This document shows, piece by piece, positions 6,957 through 14,846 of a stretch of DNA of 28,669 bases (position 1 is the first letter of the stretch; every line of letters begins with the position of its first letter). A program made the translations under genes and the position numbers. The notes below the pieces were generated by a model. That model was not told the DNA's origin, made no database searches, and was given only the letters and a program-made list of their open reading frames with translations. Location of the stretch: contig CAYPHA010000062.1 in the NCBI GenBank assembly GCA_964410215.1, positions 1 through 28,669 of the forward strand. The letters are read 5' to 3'. This stretch comes from CAYPHA01 sp964410215 (GTDB taxonomy: Bacteria > Calditrichota > Calditrichia > Calditrichales > CAYPHA01).

Positions 6957-9900
6957 ACCATTTCTCCCTCGGATAGGATCACCTCTTCTTTCTGATCGGC
7001 TGGTGTTGTAAATTCGAGATCACAGCGCAGACAGCGTCTGGCTTCTTTTATGGCTTCGCCGGTGGACAGGGATACTTCGACTTCCGCGAAATTACGTTTA
7101 CGCCAGGCAACTGAAGCCCTGGGTGTTTCAACCCGTGTAGCGGGAATAGTTGCCTCCTCCTGAAGGAGGGGCGGCAGAAATACGTCGGGAAGTTTTGGAA
7201 CGGCTTTTACTTCCAGCGCCTCATGCCGTTCATAATGCATGATCATTTCAGCGGCCCTTTTTCCGGCCGCAATGGCCTGTATGACCGTATTGGGACCGCT
7301 GACCACATCCCCGGCGGCAAATACGCCCTCCCGGCTGGTCAGCAGCGTGCGCATATCCACTTTCAGTGTGTTCTGTTTTGTTGTCTCAATACCGCTCGAC
7401 CGCGCCGGTCCGACGGAATCGACACCGGAATCCTCGCTGATAGCAACGATCAGGGTGTCATATTCGAGTCGGAATTCGCTGTTCTTAATCGTCACCGGCT
7501 TCCTTCGTCCGCTCGCATCAACCTCGCCAAGCCGGTTCCTGCGGCAGACCAGTCCGGAGAACAAGCCGCTGGTGGTCAGGATCTCCCTGGGGCTGACCAG
7601 GGTTTCGATGTGGATCCCCTCCTGCTCAGCCGCTTCAATTTCTTCCTCGAAAGCAGGCATTTCTTCGCGGGTGCGCCGGTAGAGAATCGTAACATCATCC
7701 ACACTTTTTTGCCGCAGGGCCGTCCGGGCAGCATCGATTGCGGAATTCCCGCCTCCGATAACCGCCACCCGGCCTTTGGCCAGTTCTTCATTGTCCAGGT
7801 TGAACGCTTTTAAGAATTCGATCGACGGATAGACACCTGGCGCATCCTCGTTTGTTAGTCCGAGGGGACGGCTTTTATGCGCACCCATGGCAAGGAGTAC
7901 GGACGTAAATCCCTTTTGAAAGAGATCATCCACACTGAAATCCCGGCCCAGTGCCTTATCGCATTCTATAGTCATATTTTCGTTCATGAGTGATTTTATT
8001 TCTTTACGTATCGTTTCCCGTGGTAATCGATAGGAAGGTATTGCGCAAAACAACATACCACCCGGTTCTTTCTCCGCTTCAAAAACAGTTACCCTGCACC
8101 CTTTCAGGGAAAGATAATGGGCGGCGGAAAGACCGGCCGGTCCGGAACCGATCACGGCAACATTCGGGCTATCTCCATTGGCCCACGCTTCCGGTTCGGG
8201 TTTATATATGGAGGGATCAATCCGGTCAGTGATGAATCGTTTCAAAGCACGTATGGCAATGGGATCACCGCCGGCCTGCCCCGAACGGCACCTTTCTTCA
8301 CAGTGATGGTCACAAACACGTGCACAGACCGATGGAAAGGGATTCGCCTCCCGGATGGTCAGATAGGCAGCTTCGTATTCTTCACGGGCAATCTGAGCAA
8401 CATAGCGCCAGGCTTCCGTTCCTACGGGGCAGGCCGCCTGGCAGGGCGCACCGACAAGATCTTTACAGACATACGCGTCGCAGCGCTTATCCAGAATATG
8501 ACGTTTATATTCATCCCGGAAATAACGCAGGGTACTGAGTACGGGATTAGCTGCCGACTGTCCCAGTCCGCACATGGTGGTATCTTTCACGACTACAGCG
8601 AGTTCTTCCAAAAGGTCCAGGTGATCCAGTGTCCCGCGGCCTTGCGTAATATCCTCAAGGATTTCATGCATACGCTGCGTTCCCTTTCGGCAGGTATAGC
8701 ACTTTCCGCAGGATTCGTCTTTCAGAAATTTCATGAAATATTTGGCCACATCAATCATACAGGTACTTTCGTCCATTACAATCATTCCGCCGGACCCCAT
8801 AATCGATCCCGCCTCGCTCAGGCTGTCATAATCGATCGGCAAATCAAACAGATGCGCCGGGATGCATCCGCCCGAAGGCCCCCCGGTCTGCACCGCTTTG
8901 ATTTTATATTTTCCGGAAGAACCGCCACCGATGTCATATACCACTTCCCGGATAGTGATACCAAGTGGTACTTCGACCAGGCCTGTATTTTTTATTTTTC
9001 CGACGAGCGAAAATATTTTTGTACCCGTATTACCCGGTACCCCTATTTGTGCATAATGCGCGGCACCGTTCTTTATGATATATGGAATATTAGCCAGGGT
9101 TTCCACATTATTTATACAGGTCGGATGCCCGCCGACACCTTTGTCAATGGGATAGGGCGGGCGCTGTCTGGGTTCACCCATAAAACCTTCGATGGATTGA
9201 ATCAGAGCCGTTTCCTCGCCGCAGACAAATGCGCCGGCACCCCGGACAATACCGATATCAAAATCAAAACCGGTTCCCAGAATATTTTTTCCAAGCAGCC
9301 CGAGTTCACGCACCTGACGCAGCGCGATTATGGTATGTTTAATGGCAAGGGGATATTCGCTGCGTACATATATATATCCTTTCCGCGCTCCGATGGCCAA
9401 TGCGGCAATAATCATACCTTCAATAATGGAGTGAGGATTCCCCTCCAGTAACCCGCGGTCCATGTAGGCGCCGGGATCTCCCTCGTCACAGTTGCAGATT
9501 ACAATTTTTTCCGTACCATTCGATCCCGATTTCCGGGCCTTCTCCCATTTCAGTCCTGTGGGGAACCCCGCACCGCCGCGCCCACGAATGCCGGAAGACG
9601 CAACCTCTTCAATAATCCAGCCCGGATGGTTTTTAAGCAATGCTTTCTCCAGAGCACCGTACCCATCCTGCTCCAGATAATCAAAAATGCGGATCGGATC
9701 GATATTCTGATTATTACCAAGTATATGACGCATCTGCTTTTTAAAGAAAGGAATATCCATCTGTGCCGCGTACTTCTGTTGATCTTTCAGATCGGTATAT
9801 ATCAACCCCTCATCGACATAACCGCCTATTGCCGCATCAATTACCCGCGGTACCGCTTTCATCGTGAGCTTCGGATACAGATTTCCTCCCGGCTCAACAA

Positions 9901-10141
9901 GAATGAACGGATTCATTTCGCAAAATCCCTGGCAGCCTGTAATACGCAAAGCCACCTTTTCCTTTAAATTCCGATCGATGATATAACGCTTGATAATACG
10001 TATGATATCACCCGAACCGCTGGCCTGTCCGCATGTCCCTGAAGACACCACCAGTGTGGGGATTACCGGACGGCTTTCATATTCCCTTCTGACGCGTTTG
10101 CGGAATTCAACCAGCTCTTTTAATGATTCCAGTCGTATCAT
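6953..10141 (-). CDS. NuoF-GltD fusion: NADH-binding FMN subunit joined to NADPH-dependent FAD oxidoreductase
   Basis: 1062-residue fusion flavoprotein. (a) Residues about 25-110 are a thioredoxin-like [2Fe-2S] domain with Cys37, 70 and 74 (GTCGQASG, GCQGFCEMNP). (b) About 150-540 is NuoF/HydB: RGRGGAGFPTGLKWEKAR for NADH/FMN near 187, CNCDEGDPGA, GAFVCGEETALI, and the [4Fe-4S] ligands ESCGKCYTCR (near 475) with the later MCGLG. (c) About 550-1062 is GltD/NfnB-like: an N-terminal iron-sulfur region (CQAACPVG, CARVCDHHCEERC), FAD site VIGSGPAGLSAA (near 660), NADPH site VIGGGNSAIDAA (near 789), and the second FAD motif AAGDV (near 938), ending with CLRC. One chain therefore carries both an NADH/FMN and an NADPH/FAD centre, the layout of Stn-type bifurcating transhydrogenases and of NADH-linked glutamate synthases. 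The start has AAGGA nine bases upstream and lies 25 bases after the NuoE-like gene. Confidence 0.93.
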   Translation of the reverse strand: MIRLESLKELVEFRKRVRREYESRPVIPTLVVSSGTCGQASGSGDIIRIIKRYIIDRNLKEKVALRITGCQGFCEMNPFILVEPGGNLYPKLTMKAVPRVIDAAIGGYVDEGLIYTDLKDQQKYAAQMDIPFFKKQMRHILGNNQNIDPIRIFDYLEQDGYGALEKALLKNHPGWIIEEVASSGIRGRGGAGFPTGLKWEKARKSGSNGTEKIVICNCDEGDPGAYMDRGLLEGNPHSIIEGMIIAALAIGARKGYIYVRSEYPLAIKHTIIALRQVRELGLLGKNILGTGFDFDIGIVRGAGAFVCGEETALIQSIEGFMGEPRQRPPYPIDKGVGGHPTCINNVETLANIPYIIKNGAAHYAQIGVPGNTGTKIFSLVGKIKNTGLVEVPLGITIREVVYDIGGGSSGKYKIKAVQTGGPSGGCIPAHLFDLPIDYDSLSEAGSIMGSGGMIVMDESTCMIDVAKYFMKFLKDESCGKCYTCRKGTQRMHEILEDITQGRGTLDHLDLLEELAVVVKDTTMCGLGQSAANPVLSTLRYFRDEYKRHILDKRCDAYVCKDLVGAPCQAACPVGTEAWRYVAQIAREEYEAAYLTIREANPFPSVCARVCDHHCEERCRSGQAGGDPIAIRALKRFITDRIDPSIYKPEPEAWANGDSPNVAVIGSGPAGLSAAHYLSLKGCRVTVFEAEKEPGGMLFCAIPSYRLPRETIRKEIKSLMNENMTIECDKALGRDFSVDDLFQKGFTSVLLAMGAHKSRPLGLTNEDAPGVYPSIEFLKAFNLDNEELAKGRVAVIGGGNSAIDAARTALRQKSVDDVTILYRRTREEMPAFEEEIEAAEQEGIHIETLVSPREILTTSGLFSGLVCRRNRLGEVDASGRRKPVTIKNSEFRLEYDTLIVAISEDSGVDSVGPARSSGIETTKQNTLKVDMRTLLTSREGVFAAGDVVSGPNTVIQAIAAGKRAAEMIMHYERHEALEVKAVPKLPDVFLPPLLQEEATIPATRVETPRASVAWRKRNFAEVEVSLSTGEAIKEARRCLRCDLEFTTPADQKEEVILSEGEMV

Positions 10142-10166
10142 AATAACGGTCCTTCACTATGCTTGA

Positions 10167-11018
10167 TTAATCGATACCGGACCCACCTAAATCCAGAATG
10201 TGTCCGCGGCAGCCCCGTCTGGCACAAATCTGTACAACGCCGCCGCCTTTAACAATCATAGGAACCATCGGTGCCCCGCAATCGGCGCACACCGCCCCGC
10301 CTTTTAATTCGGAATGACAATGCGGACAAAAAATATGCAGGATGGTATCAGTTGGTATTTCAAATTCGGAAGAGACGTTAAAGCTTCCGTAAAGGCTTGA
10401 AAGAATCATCCAGCCATGGTTTTCCCCGAATGAAATGGTGATGCGTATTCCGGGATGACCGTCAATCATGTGATACGGATCCATCAGGCTGTGATTACAA
10501 TGAGCACAACTCACCTCTACCGGAAAGATGCGGTCATCGGTTTCAATTTTTACAACATCCAGGCCGGCACGGGCCTGTTCCAGGATATCCGCCACACCGG
10601 AGGGCTTGACATCCGGGAAATAATGACCGTCTACAACAACCACCGGCCCCAGTGCACAGGCCCCCAGACAATTGACGGTCTCAAAAGTAAATTCTTTATC
10701 CGGCGTCGTTTGTCCGGCCTGTATACCCAGGCTCCCTTCAATCGTTTGGACCACGGATTGCGCGCCGCGTACATGGCATGCCGTACCCAGGCAGGCGGAG
10801 ATCAGATGTTTTCCACGCGGTTTTAATGTAAATGATTTGAAAAATGTAGCGACACCATAAATATCGACCAGCGAACGGTTCGTAATATCCGCAACCTCTT
10901 CGAGTGTATTCCTGGGAAGATAGCTATATTTGGCCTGTATCTCCTCCAGGATTGCAATGATATTACCCTGTTTCCCGGTATGTTTTTCACAAATCCGGCT
11001 GATTTCTGATGATTCCAT
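10167..11018 (-). CDS. NuoE/HydC-like [2Fe-2S] subunit with zinc-ribbon-like C-terminal tail
   Basis: 283-residue partner of the NuoF-type domain encoded next. Residues 1-150 are the thioredoxin-like NuoE fold with the four [2Fe-2S] ligands Cys76, Cys81, Cys117 and Cys121 (C-x4-C and NCLGAC). A typical NuoE is about 160 residues; this one has a further 120 or so carrying four paired-Cys sites (171/174, 231/234, 244/247, 265/270) that look like zinc ribbons or small iron-sulfur sites. The ATG at 11018 is preferred: it begins just ahead of the conserved helical domain and has AAAGGGG upstream, whereas the longer frame to 11075 would overlap the preceding gene by about 30 bases. The gap to that gene is 25 bases. 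Confidence 0.9.
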   Translation of the reverse strand: MESSEISRICEKHTGKQGNIIAILEEIQAKYSYLPRNTLEEVADITNRSLVDIYGVATFFKSFTLKPRGKHLISACLGTACHVRGAQSVVQTIEGSLGIQAGQTTPDKEFTFETVNCLGACALGPVVVVDGHYFPDVKPSGVADILEQARAGLDVVKIETDDRIFPVEVSCAHCNHSLMDPYHMIDGHPGIRITISFGENHGWMILSSLYGSFNVSSEFEIPTDTILHIFCPHCHSELKGGAVCADCGAPMVPMIVKGGGVVQICARRGCRGHILDLGGSGID

Positions 11019-11043
11019 TGCCCGGTATGCCCCTTTATGTATG

Positions 11044-11295
11044 TTAATAGAAATTGTCACAATGCCAGATGCCACCCTCCGGAATTTTGATATTGCAGTA
11101 TTTACGGTTGAGGCAAATCCGGCAAAGTCCTTTTAATTCATTTTTTGCAGTGTCTTTGGCAGCGACAGCCTGGTCAGAACCATTGGTATAAAGGCTTTCG
11201 AATTCTTCGCAGTACAAAACAGGACCCGATCGTGATTGATACCGCGAACAGGAGGCGGTGTGGAGGCACTCATCACAAAGGGAATGATTTTCCAT
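11044..11295 (-). CDS. Small protein with two Cys4 repeats, first gene of the redox operon
   Basis: 83-residue protein that I cannot name. It consists of two copies of one cysteine unit: C-x2-C-x5-C-x12-C followed by Glu-Glu-Phe, then C-x2-C-x5-C-x11-C followed by Asp-Asn-Phe-Tyr at the C-terminus, separated by a charged linker. Each unit could bind Zn or an iron-sulfur cluster. Position as operon leader suggests an accessory subunit or maturation/insertion factor for the NuoEF-type complex, but this is inference. An in-frame ATG at 11373 would give 109 residues, but it lies upstream of the transcription start predicted from the sigma-54 promoter at 11376-11391, so the ATG at 11295 is used; its ribosome site is weak (TGAGAT). 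Confidence 0.75.
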   Translation of the reverse strand: MENHSLCDECLHTASCSRYQSRSGPVLYCEEFESLYTNGSDQAVAAKDTAKNELKGLCRICLNRKYCNIKIPEGGIWHCDNFY

Positions 11296-11375
11296 ATTGA
11301 TCTCAGATTCTTTGATTGTACAGCTATACACAAGACAACCCGAATCCGGAAATTTCTGAAGTATGTCCGGCATAC

Positions 11376-11391
11376 TGCAACAACCATACCA
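11376..11391 (-). promoter_or_regulatory. Sigma-54 (-24/-12) promoter of the redox operon
   Basis: Minus strand TGGTATGGTTGTTGCA. Against the RpoN consensus TGGCACG-N4-TTGCW it has only two mismatches, both C to T. The invariant GG (11390-11389) and GC (11378-11377) are exactly ten bases apart. The predicted transcription start is near 11365, about 70 bases before the first gene. A sigma-54-dependent activator with an intact GAFTGA motif is encoded immediately upstream on the same strand. Confidence 0.8.
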
Positions 11392-11460
11392 CCCGGAAAG
11401 TAGTGAAAGAACCGGTTAAACAGGATGACAGCTTATAGAAATTGGAATCGTAACACTTTT

Positions 11461-11497
11461 TGGATATTCATAAAAATGGATAATGTAACTATGGATA
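11461..11497. repeat. Three TGGATA direct repeats, candidate activator-binding (enhancer) sites
   Basis: TGGATA starts at 11461, 11477 and 11492 (spacings 16 and 15), each followed by an A/T-rich half: TTCATA, ATGTAA, TACAAA. A related TGGAAT starts at 11443. They lie about 70-105 bases upstream of the -24 element, the usual distance for enhancer-binding-protein sites. They are direct rather than inverted repeats, which is less typical of NtrC-family sites. Confidence 0.4.
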
Positions 11498-11630
11498 TAC
11501 AAACTGATACATAATTATTCATAAGCGGCAAATGAACACGGGACAGGACGGATAATTATTATATTTGGGCCTGAAAAGGCAGGAAAACCTATTCCGGAAC
11601 AATTTGAACCGGTGGGTTATTTTGTACCAC

Positions 11631-12983
11631 TTAATCGCCGGGCGATCCGCCGGTTTTCAACTTTTCACGGAGCGTTTTACGGTCGATTCCCAGAATCGCT
11701 GCGGCCCGGGTTTTGTTACCCTCGATACTGGCAAGCACATTCCTGATGTACTCGGTTTCCACTTCCGCAAGGGTCCGGTCCAGTCCCGTTTCACGCAGGG
11801 CGGAAAAACGCATCAACGATGGCAGATCAGGGACATCGATGATATCACCTTCATTCATGACGATCAGGCGTTGAATGACATTTTCCAGCTCGCGGACGTT
11901 GCCCGGCCAGCGATAATTTTTAAGAACATCCAGGGATTTATTTGAAAAACGGGGGTTTTTCCTGCCCGCCTCCTTGGAAAATTTTTCGGAAAAATAGTCC
12001 ACCAGCAACAGGATGTCATCTCCCCGGTCCCTGAGCGGTGGCAATTCAATGGTTATGACATGAAGGCGGAAGAACAGGTCCTCACGGAAATGACCGGTTT
12101 TTACCAATTGCACCAGGTCCTTGTTTGTTGCTGCAATAATCCGTACATCCACCTTCCTGGTGCGGTTCGCCCCCACCATGCATACTTCTTTATCCTGAAG
12201 CACACGCAACAACTTTACTTGCATGGAAAGACTCATTTCACTGATTTCATCAAGGAAAATGGTACCCCCGTCTGCTGTCTGGAAAAAACCGGCCCGTGAT
12301 TCGGTTGCTCCGGTAAAAGCTCCCCGGACATAACCAAACAACTCACTTTCCAGGAGTTCTTCAGGAATACCGCCGCAATTCACAGGCACAAATGTCGAGG
12401 ATGCCCGCTTTCCCCCGTAGTGAACCGCCCTGGCAACCAGTTCCTTGCCTGTTCCGCTTTCTCCGGTGATCAGAACATTGGCCATGGACCGGGCAATTTT
12501 ATCTATGGCCTGGTACACCCGTCTCATGGCAGCCGAAGTGCCGATGAATCCGGTTATTTTCGGACGAATCTCCTCATTTTTTCTGCTTTTACGGCACATA
12601 CGCAGCTTTTCGAGCGTTTTTTCGACCGCTTCAAGCAATTCCTCGTCTGTGAACGGTTTACTCAGATACTGTTCAGCACCGGATTTAATGGCCGCTACCG
12701 CACCTTCGATGGTTGCATATCCGGTGATCATCATTATTTCCGTGTCCTTATAGTTCTCCCGGACATGGCGAATCAGGTCGAGCCCGCTTACCTGAGGCAT
12801 TTTAAGGTCGGTAATCACCAGATCAAGCGGTCTGGATTCCAGGATACGGATCGCTTCGTCAACACCAGGCGCCGTATAGACCGTATATCCTTTGCCCGTC
12901 AGGTTTCGCTGCAGCAACTCTCTTGTTGCCGCCGCATCATCTACGACAAGGATATGAATTTTTTCAGTCTCTTGTTTTTTCAA
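11631..12983 (-). CDS. Sigma-54-dependent response regulator, NtrC family
   Basis: About 450 residues with the full NtrC/AtoC/ZraR layout. The receiver domain (about 8-125) has the acidic pair VVDD and phosphoacceptor Asp59 in ITDLKMP. The AAA+ domain (about 150-370) has Walker A GESGTGKE, the sigma-54-contact loop GAFTGATE, Walker B GGTIFLDE and an arginine-finger region. The C-terminal Fis-type helix-turn-helix (about 410-448) ends in AAAILGIDRKTLREKLK. An intact GAFTGA means it should activate sigma-54 promoters; the best candidate is the one at 11376-11391 directly downstream. A GGAGG at 12993-12989 is five bases before TTG at 12983; a GTG at 12986 is only two bases from it, so TTG is preferred. 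It lies 47 bases after the kinase gene and forms a two-component pair with it. Confidence 0.93.
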   Translation of the reverse strand: MKKQETEKIHILVVDDAAATRELLQRNLTGKGYTVYTAPGVDEAIRILESRPLDLVITDLKMPQVSGLDLIRHVRENYKDTEIMMITGYATIEGAVAAIKSGAEQYLSKPFTDEELLEAVEKTLEKLRMCRKSRKNEEIRPKITGFIGTSAAMRRVYQAIDKIARSMANVLITGESGTGKELVARAVHYGGKRASSTFVPVNCGGIPEELLESELFGYVRGAFTGATESRAGFFQTADGGTIFLDEISEMSLSMQVKLLRVLQDKEVCMVGANRTRKVDVRIIAATNKDLVQLVKTGHFREDLFFRLHVITIELPPLRDRGDDILLLVDYFSEKFSKEAGRKNPRFSNKSLDVLKNYRWPGNVRELENVIQRLIVMNEGDIIDVPDLPSLMRFSALRETGLDRTLAEVETEYIRNVLASIEGNKTRAAAILGIDRKTLREKLKTGGSPGD

Positions 12984-12988
12984 CACTT

Positions 12989-12993
12989 CCTCC
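12989..12993 (-). promoter_or_regulatory. Ribosome binding site deciding the response-regulator start
   Basis: GGAGG on the minus strand. Spacing is five bases to TTG (12983) and two to GTG (12986), so the non-ATG TTG start is better placed. Confidence 0.5.
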
Positions 12994-13030
12994 GGTTATG
13001 ACATACCGAAAAGGTATCATAGTTTATCCA

Positions 13031-14695
13031 TCATGTATGGAGAGGCAGTATGATTTCGAAACGGGACCCGGCCCCCGGCTTACTGGAAACCGCGATATTC
13101 CCTTTATGCGCGGAAATGATTCCATGTACTACCGCAAGACCCAGGCCGGTACCTTCATTAACATCCTTTGTTGTAAAAAATGGAATAAAAATTTTCTCTT
13201 TTATATTTTCCGCCATGCCGGTACCGGTATCTTCTATAACCAGGTGAATCTCCCCGTCCTCTGAAAAGGTCTGTATGGTCAGGTTCCCTCCTTCCGGCAT
13301 GGCCTGAATAGCGTTGACCACCAGATTTACCATGACCTGATTTAATTGTGACTGGTCGCCACGAAACAACGGAAGATCTGGATTCAGCTCTGTATTTAAG
13401 GCAATGTCCGATTTCAGGCAGCGCATTTCAAAAAAATATAATCCCTCCTCAATCATATGGTTCACATCAAAAGAAACCATCTTATGTGGCGTCTGTCTGG
13501 CAAAAATCATCAGTTTCCTGATAATTTCCCTGGCCTGGATCGAGGCATGTACGATGCGCTCAACATCCTGATGGCACTGGGATGAAAGTTCATCTGATTT
13601 TTGGACGAGCTGGGCAAAACCAAGTATATTTCCCAAAGGTTCATTCAATTCGTGTGCAACACCTGCTGCCAACTGCCCGATCGTAGCCAGCCGATCGGCA
13701 TGCCGGAGCTGTTCCTGCAGGGCCTGTCGCTCCATTTCCACTTCTTTCCGCTCAACAAATCCGGCAATCTGCTGGGCCAGCGCCGTTATCAGCTTACGTT
13801 CCTCCCTGAGAAAGGGTCCTTCATCCAGCACAGGCTTTTCTTCATTGTAAACGACCTCCAGCGCACCCCTTTCCCTTCCTCCCGCCAGAATCGGAGCCCG
13901 TTGTTTCTGTCCCGCTTCCTTGTAATTTCTGGAAACAAATACATCGCCATCGAGCGTGATCCTTGCCGATGTAATTTCCGGATACTGCCAGGCCGGAGGA
14001 ATATGCATCAGAATCGATTCCATCGTTTCCGGGATGGACAGATCCCGCTTTTCCATGATCCGGGATATCGAATACAGACAGGTTAATTCCTTTATCCGCT
14101 CCCGCAGCGCACCCTGAATATTCTTGTTGATCAGGGCAATAGCCGTAATCTGTGCAACGTTCTCGAAGACGTCAATATCCTGCTGTGAAAATGCTTCCGT
14201 TACTTTTCTCCCCAGTTCGAGGAGACCGATTACCTTATCACCAATATCAAGGGGTACCAGTGCTGCGGAAGAATAATTGGCCATCACATCCTTTTCAGAA
14301 TTTCCGCTGTCTTCAACCACATCCTCATATTTTTTTCTGAGGTCAGCGGCCCATACACTCCCATAACGCGAACGATATGTTCCCTGCGGCACCGGCTCCT
14401 TTAAAAGAACATTCCATCGCAAACCATTCAATGGATTTGATGCGTCAAAATCCGGTATGCGTATCTGATCTCTGTTTATGGCCAAATATCGTTTCACCCG
14501 GAACAGCGATCTTTTTTCGAGCCGGCAATGCAGATATTTTCCATACCCCTCCAGCCATAATGCAGCGTATGCAACCTGCAGAAGATCGAGGATCATATCC
14601 AGTATCTTTTCCACAAACTCCAGGTGGGGCAGCCCCTTACTGGCGAGAATAAACAGATGATTGTAAAACTCATGAAGCGTTTGAGGTTTATTCAT
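13031..14695 (-). CDS. Soluble GAF-domain sensor histidine kinase
   Basis: 554-residue cytosolic kinase with no membrane segment or signal peptide. Residues about 15-195 are a GAF domain. About 195-320 is a second GAF-like module, the same kind as at the N-terminus of the protein at 1451-4663. The HisKA domain follows, with His348 in VAHELNEPLGNILGFAQ. The HATPase domain has the N box (NQVMVNLVVNAIQAM), G1 (DTGTGM), F box (PFFTTK) and G2 (GTGLGLAVV), all intact. It is the likely partner of the NtrC-type regulator encoded next, so it should sense a soluble internal signal, possibly redox or nitrogen status, that controls the redox operon (inference). The ATG at 14695 (GAGGG just upstream) is used; ATG at 14710 is equally possible, and the frame opens to a TTG at 14785 without a ribosome site. 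Confidence 0.9.
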   Translation of the reverse strand: MNKPQTLHEFYNHLFILASKGLPHLEFVEKILDMILDLLQVAYAALWLEGYGKYLHCRLEKRSLFRVKRYLAINRDQIRIPDFDASNPLNGLRWNVLLKEPVPQGTYRSRYGSVWAADLRKKYEDVVEDSGNSEKDVMANYSSAALVPLDIGDKVIGLLELGRKVTEAFSQQDIDVFENVAQITAIALINKNIQGALRERIKELTCLYSISRIMEKRDLSIPETMESILMHIPPAWQYPEITSARITLDGDVFVSRNYKEAGQKQRAPILAGGRERGALEVVYNEEKPVLDEGPFLREERKLITALAQQIAGFVERKEVEMERQALQEQLRHADRLATIGQLAAGVAHELNEPLGNILGFAQLVQKSDELSSQCHQDVERIVHASIQAREIIRKLMIFARQTPHKMVSFDVNHMIEEGLYFFEMRCLKSDIALNTELNPDLPLFRGDQSQLNQVMVNLVVNAIQAMPEGGNLTIQTFSEDGEIHLVIEDTGTGMAENIKEKIFIPFFTTKDVNEGTGLGLAVVHGIISAHKGNIAVSSKPGAGSRFEIILPLHT

Positions 14696-14846
14696 AGCCC
14701 TCTTTCCCATTACTCTCTGTATAATATACGCATCAATCGACCGTATTTTCCAGTAAGGAGGAACGTTGATATACATATTAATCAATTTATCCGATTAACC
14801 AAGATTTCATTTTACCTGAGACGATTATTTTTTAAATTAAAATTAA

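Larger units (their letters stand above)
11296..11630. other. Gene-free regulatory region between response regulator and redox operon
   Basis: 335 bases with no credible reading frame of their own. They hold, on the minus strand: a leader of about 70 bases (11296-11365), the -24/-12 promoter (11376-11391), three TGGATA direct repeats (11461-11497), and a lone TATAAT (11563 to 11558) without a good -35 box. A short GCCT/AGGC hairpin (11570-11581) after the response-regulator stop lacks a T tract, so I cannot show that kinase/regulator transcription stops before the operon. Confidence 0.6.

Noticed and set aside
8117..9451. 444-residue open frame on the plus strand
   Set aside because: It runs antisense through the NuoF domain of the fusion gene, has no recognisable motif, and its composition mirrors the coding strand. 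A shadow frame.
6261..11018. Electron-bifurcating [FeFe] hydrogenase (HydABC)
   Set aside because: NuoE-, NuoF- and NuoG/HydA-N-like parts are present, but no H-cluster domain (TSCCPxW, MPCxxKxxE-type motifs) exists in the window.
6953..11018. Part of respiratory complex I
   Set aside because: No membrane subunits, no NuoB/C/D/I, and the NuoF part is fused to GltD; this is a soluble NuoEF-type module.
11558..11563. TATAAT on the minus strand as the main promoter of the redox operon
   Set aside because: No convincing -35 element (TTTCCT at the 17-base position), and a much better sigma-54 promoter lies closer to the genes. It could still be a weak secondary promoter.
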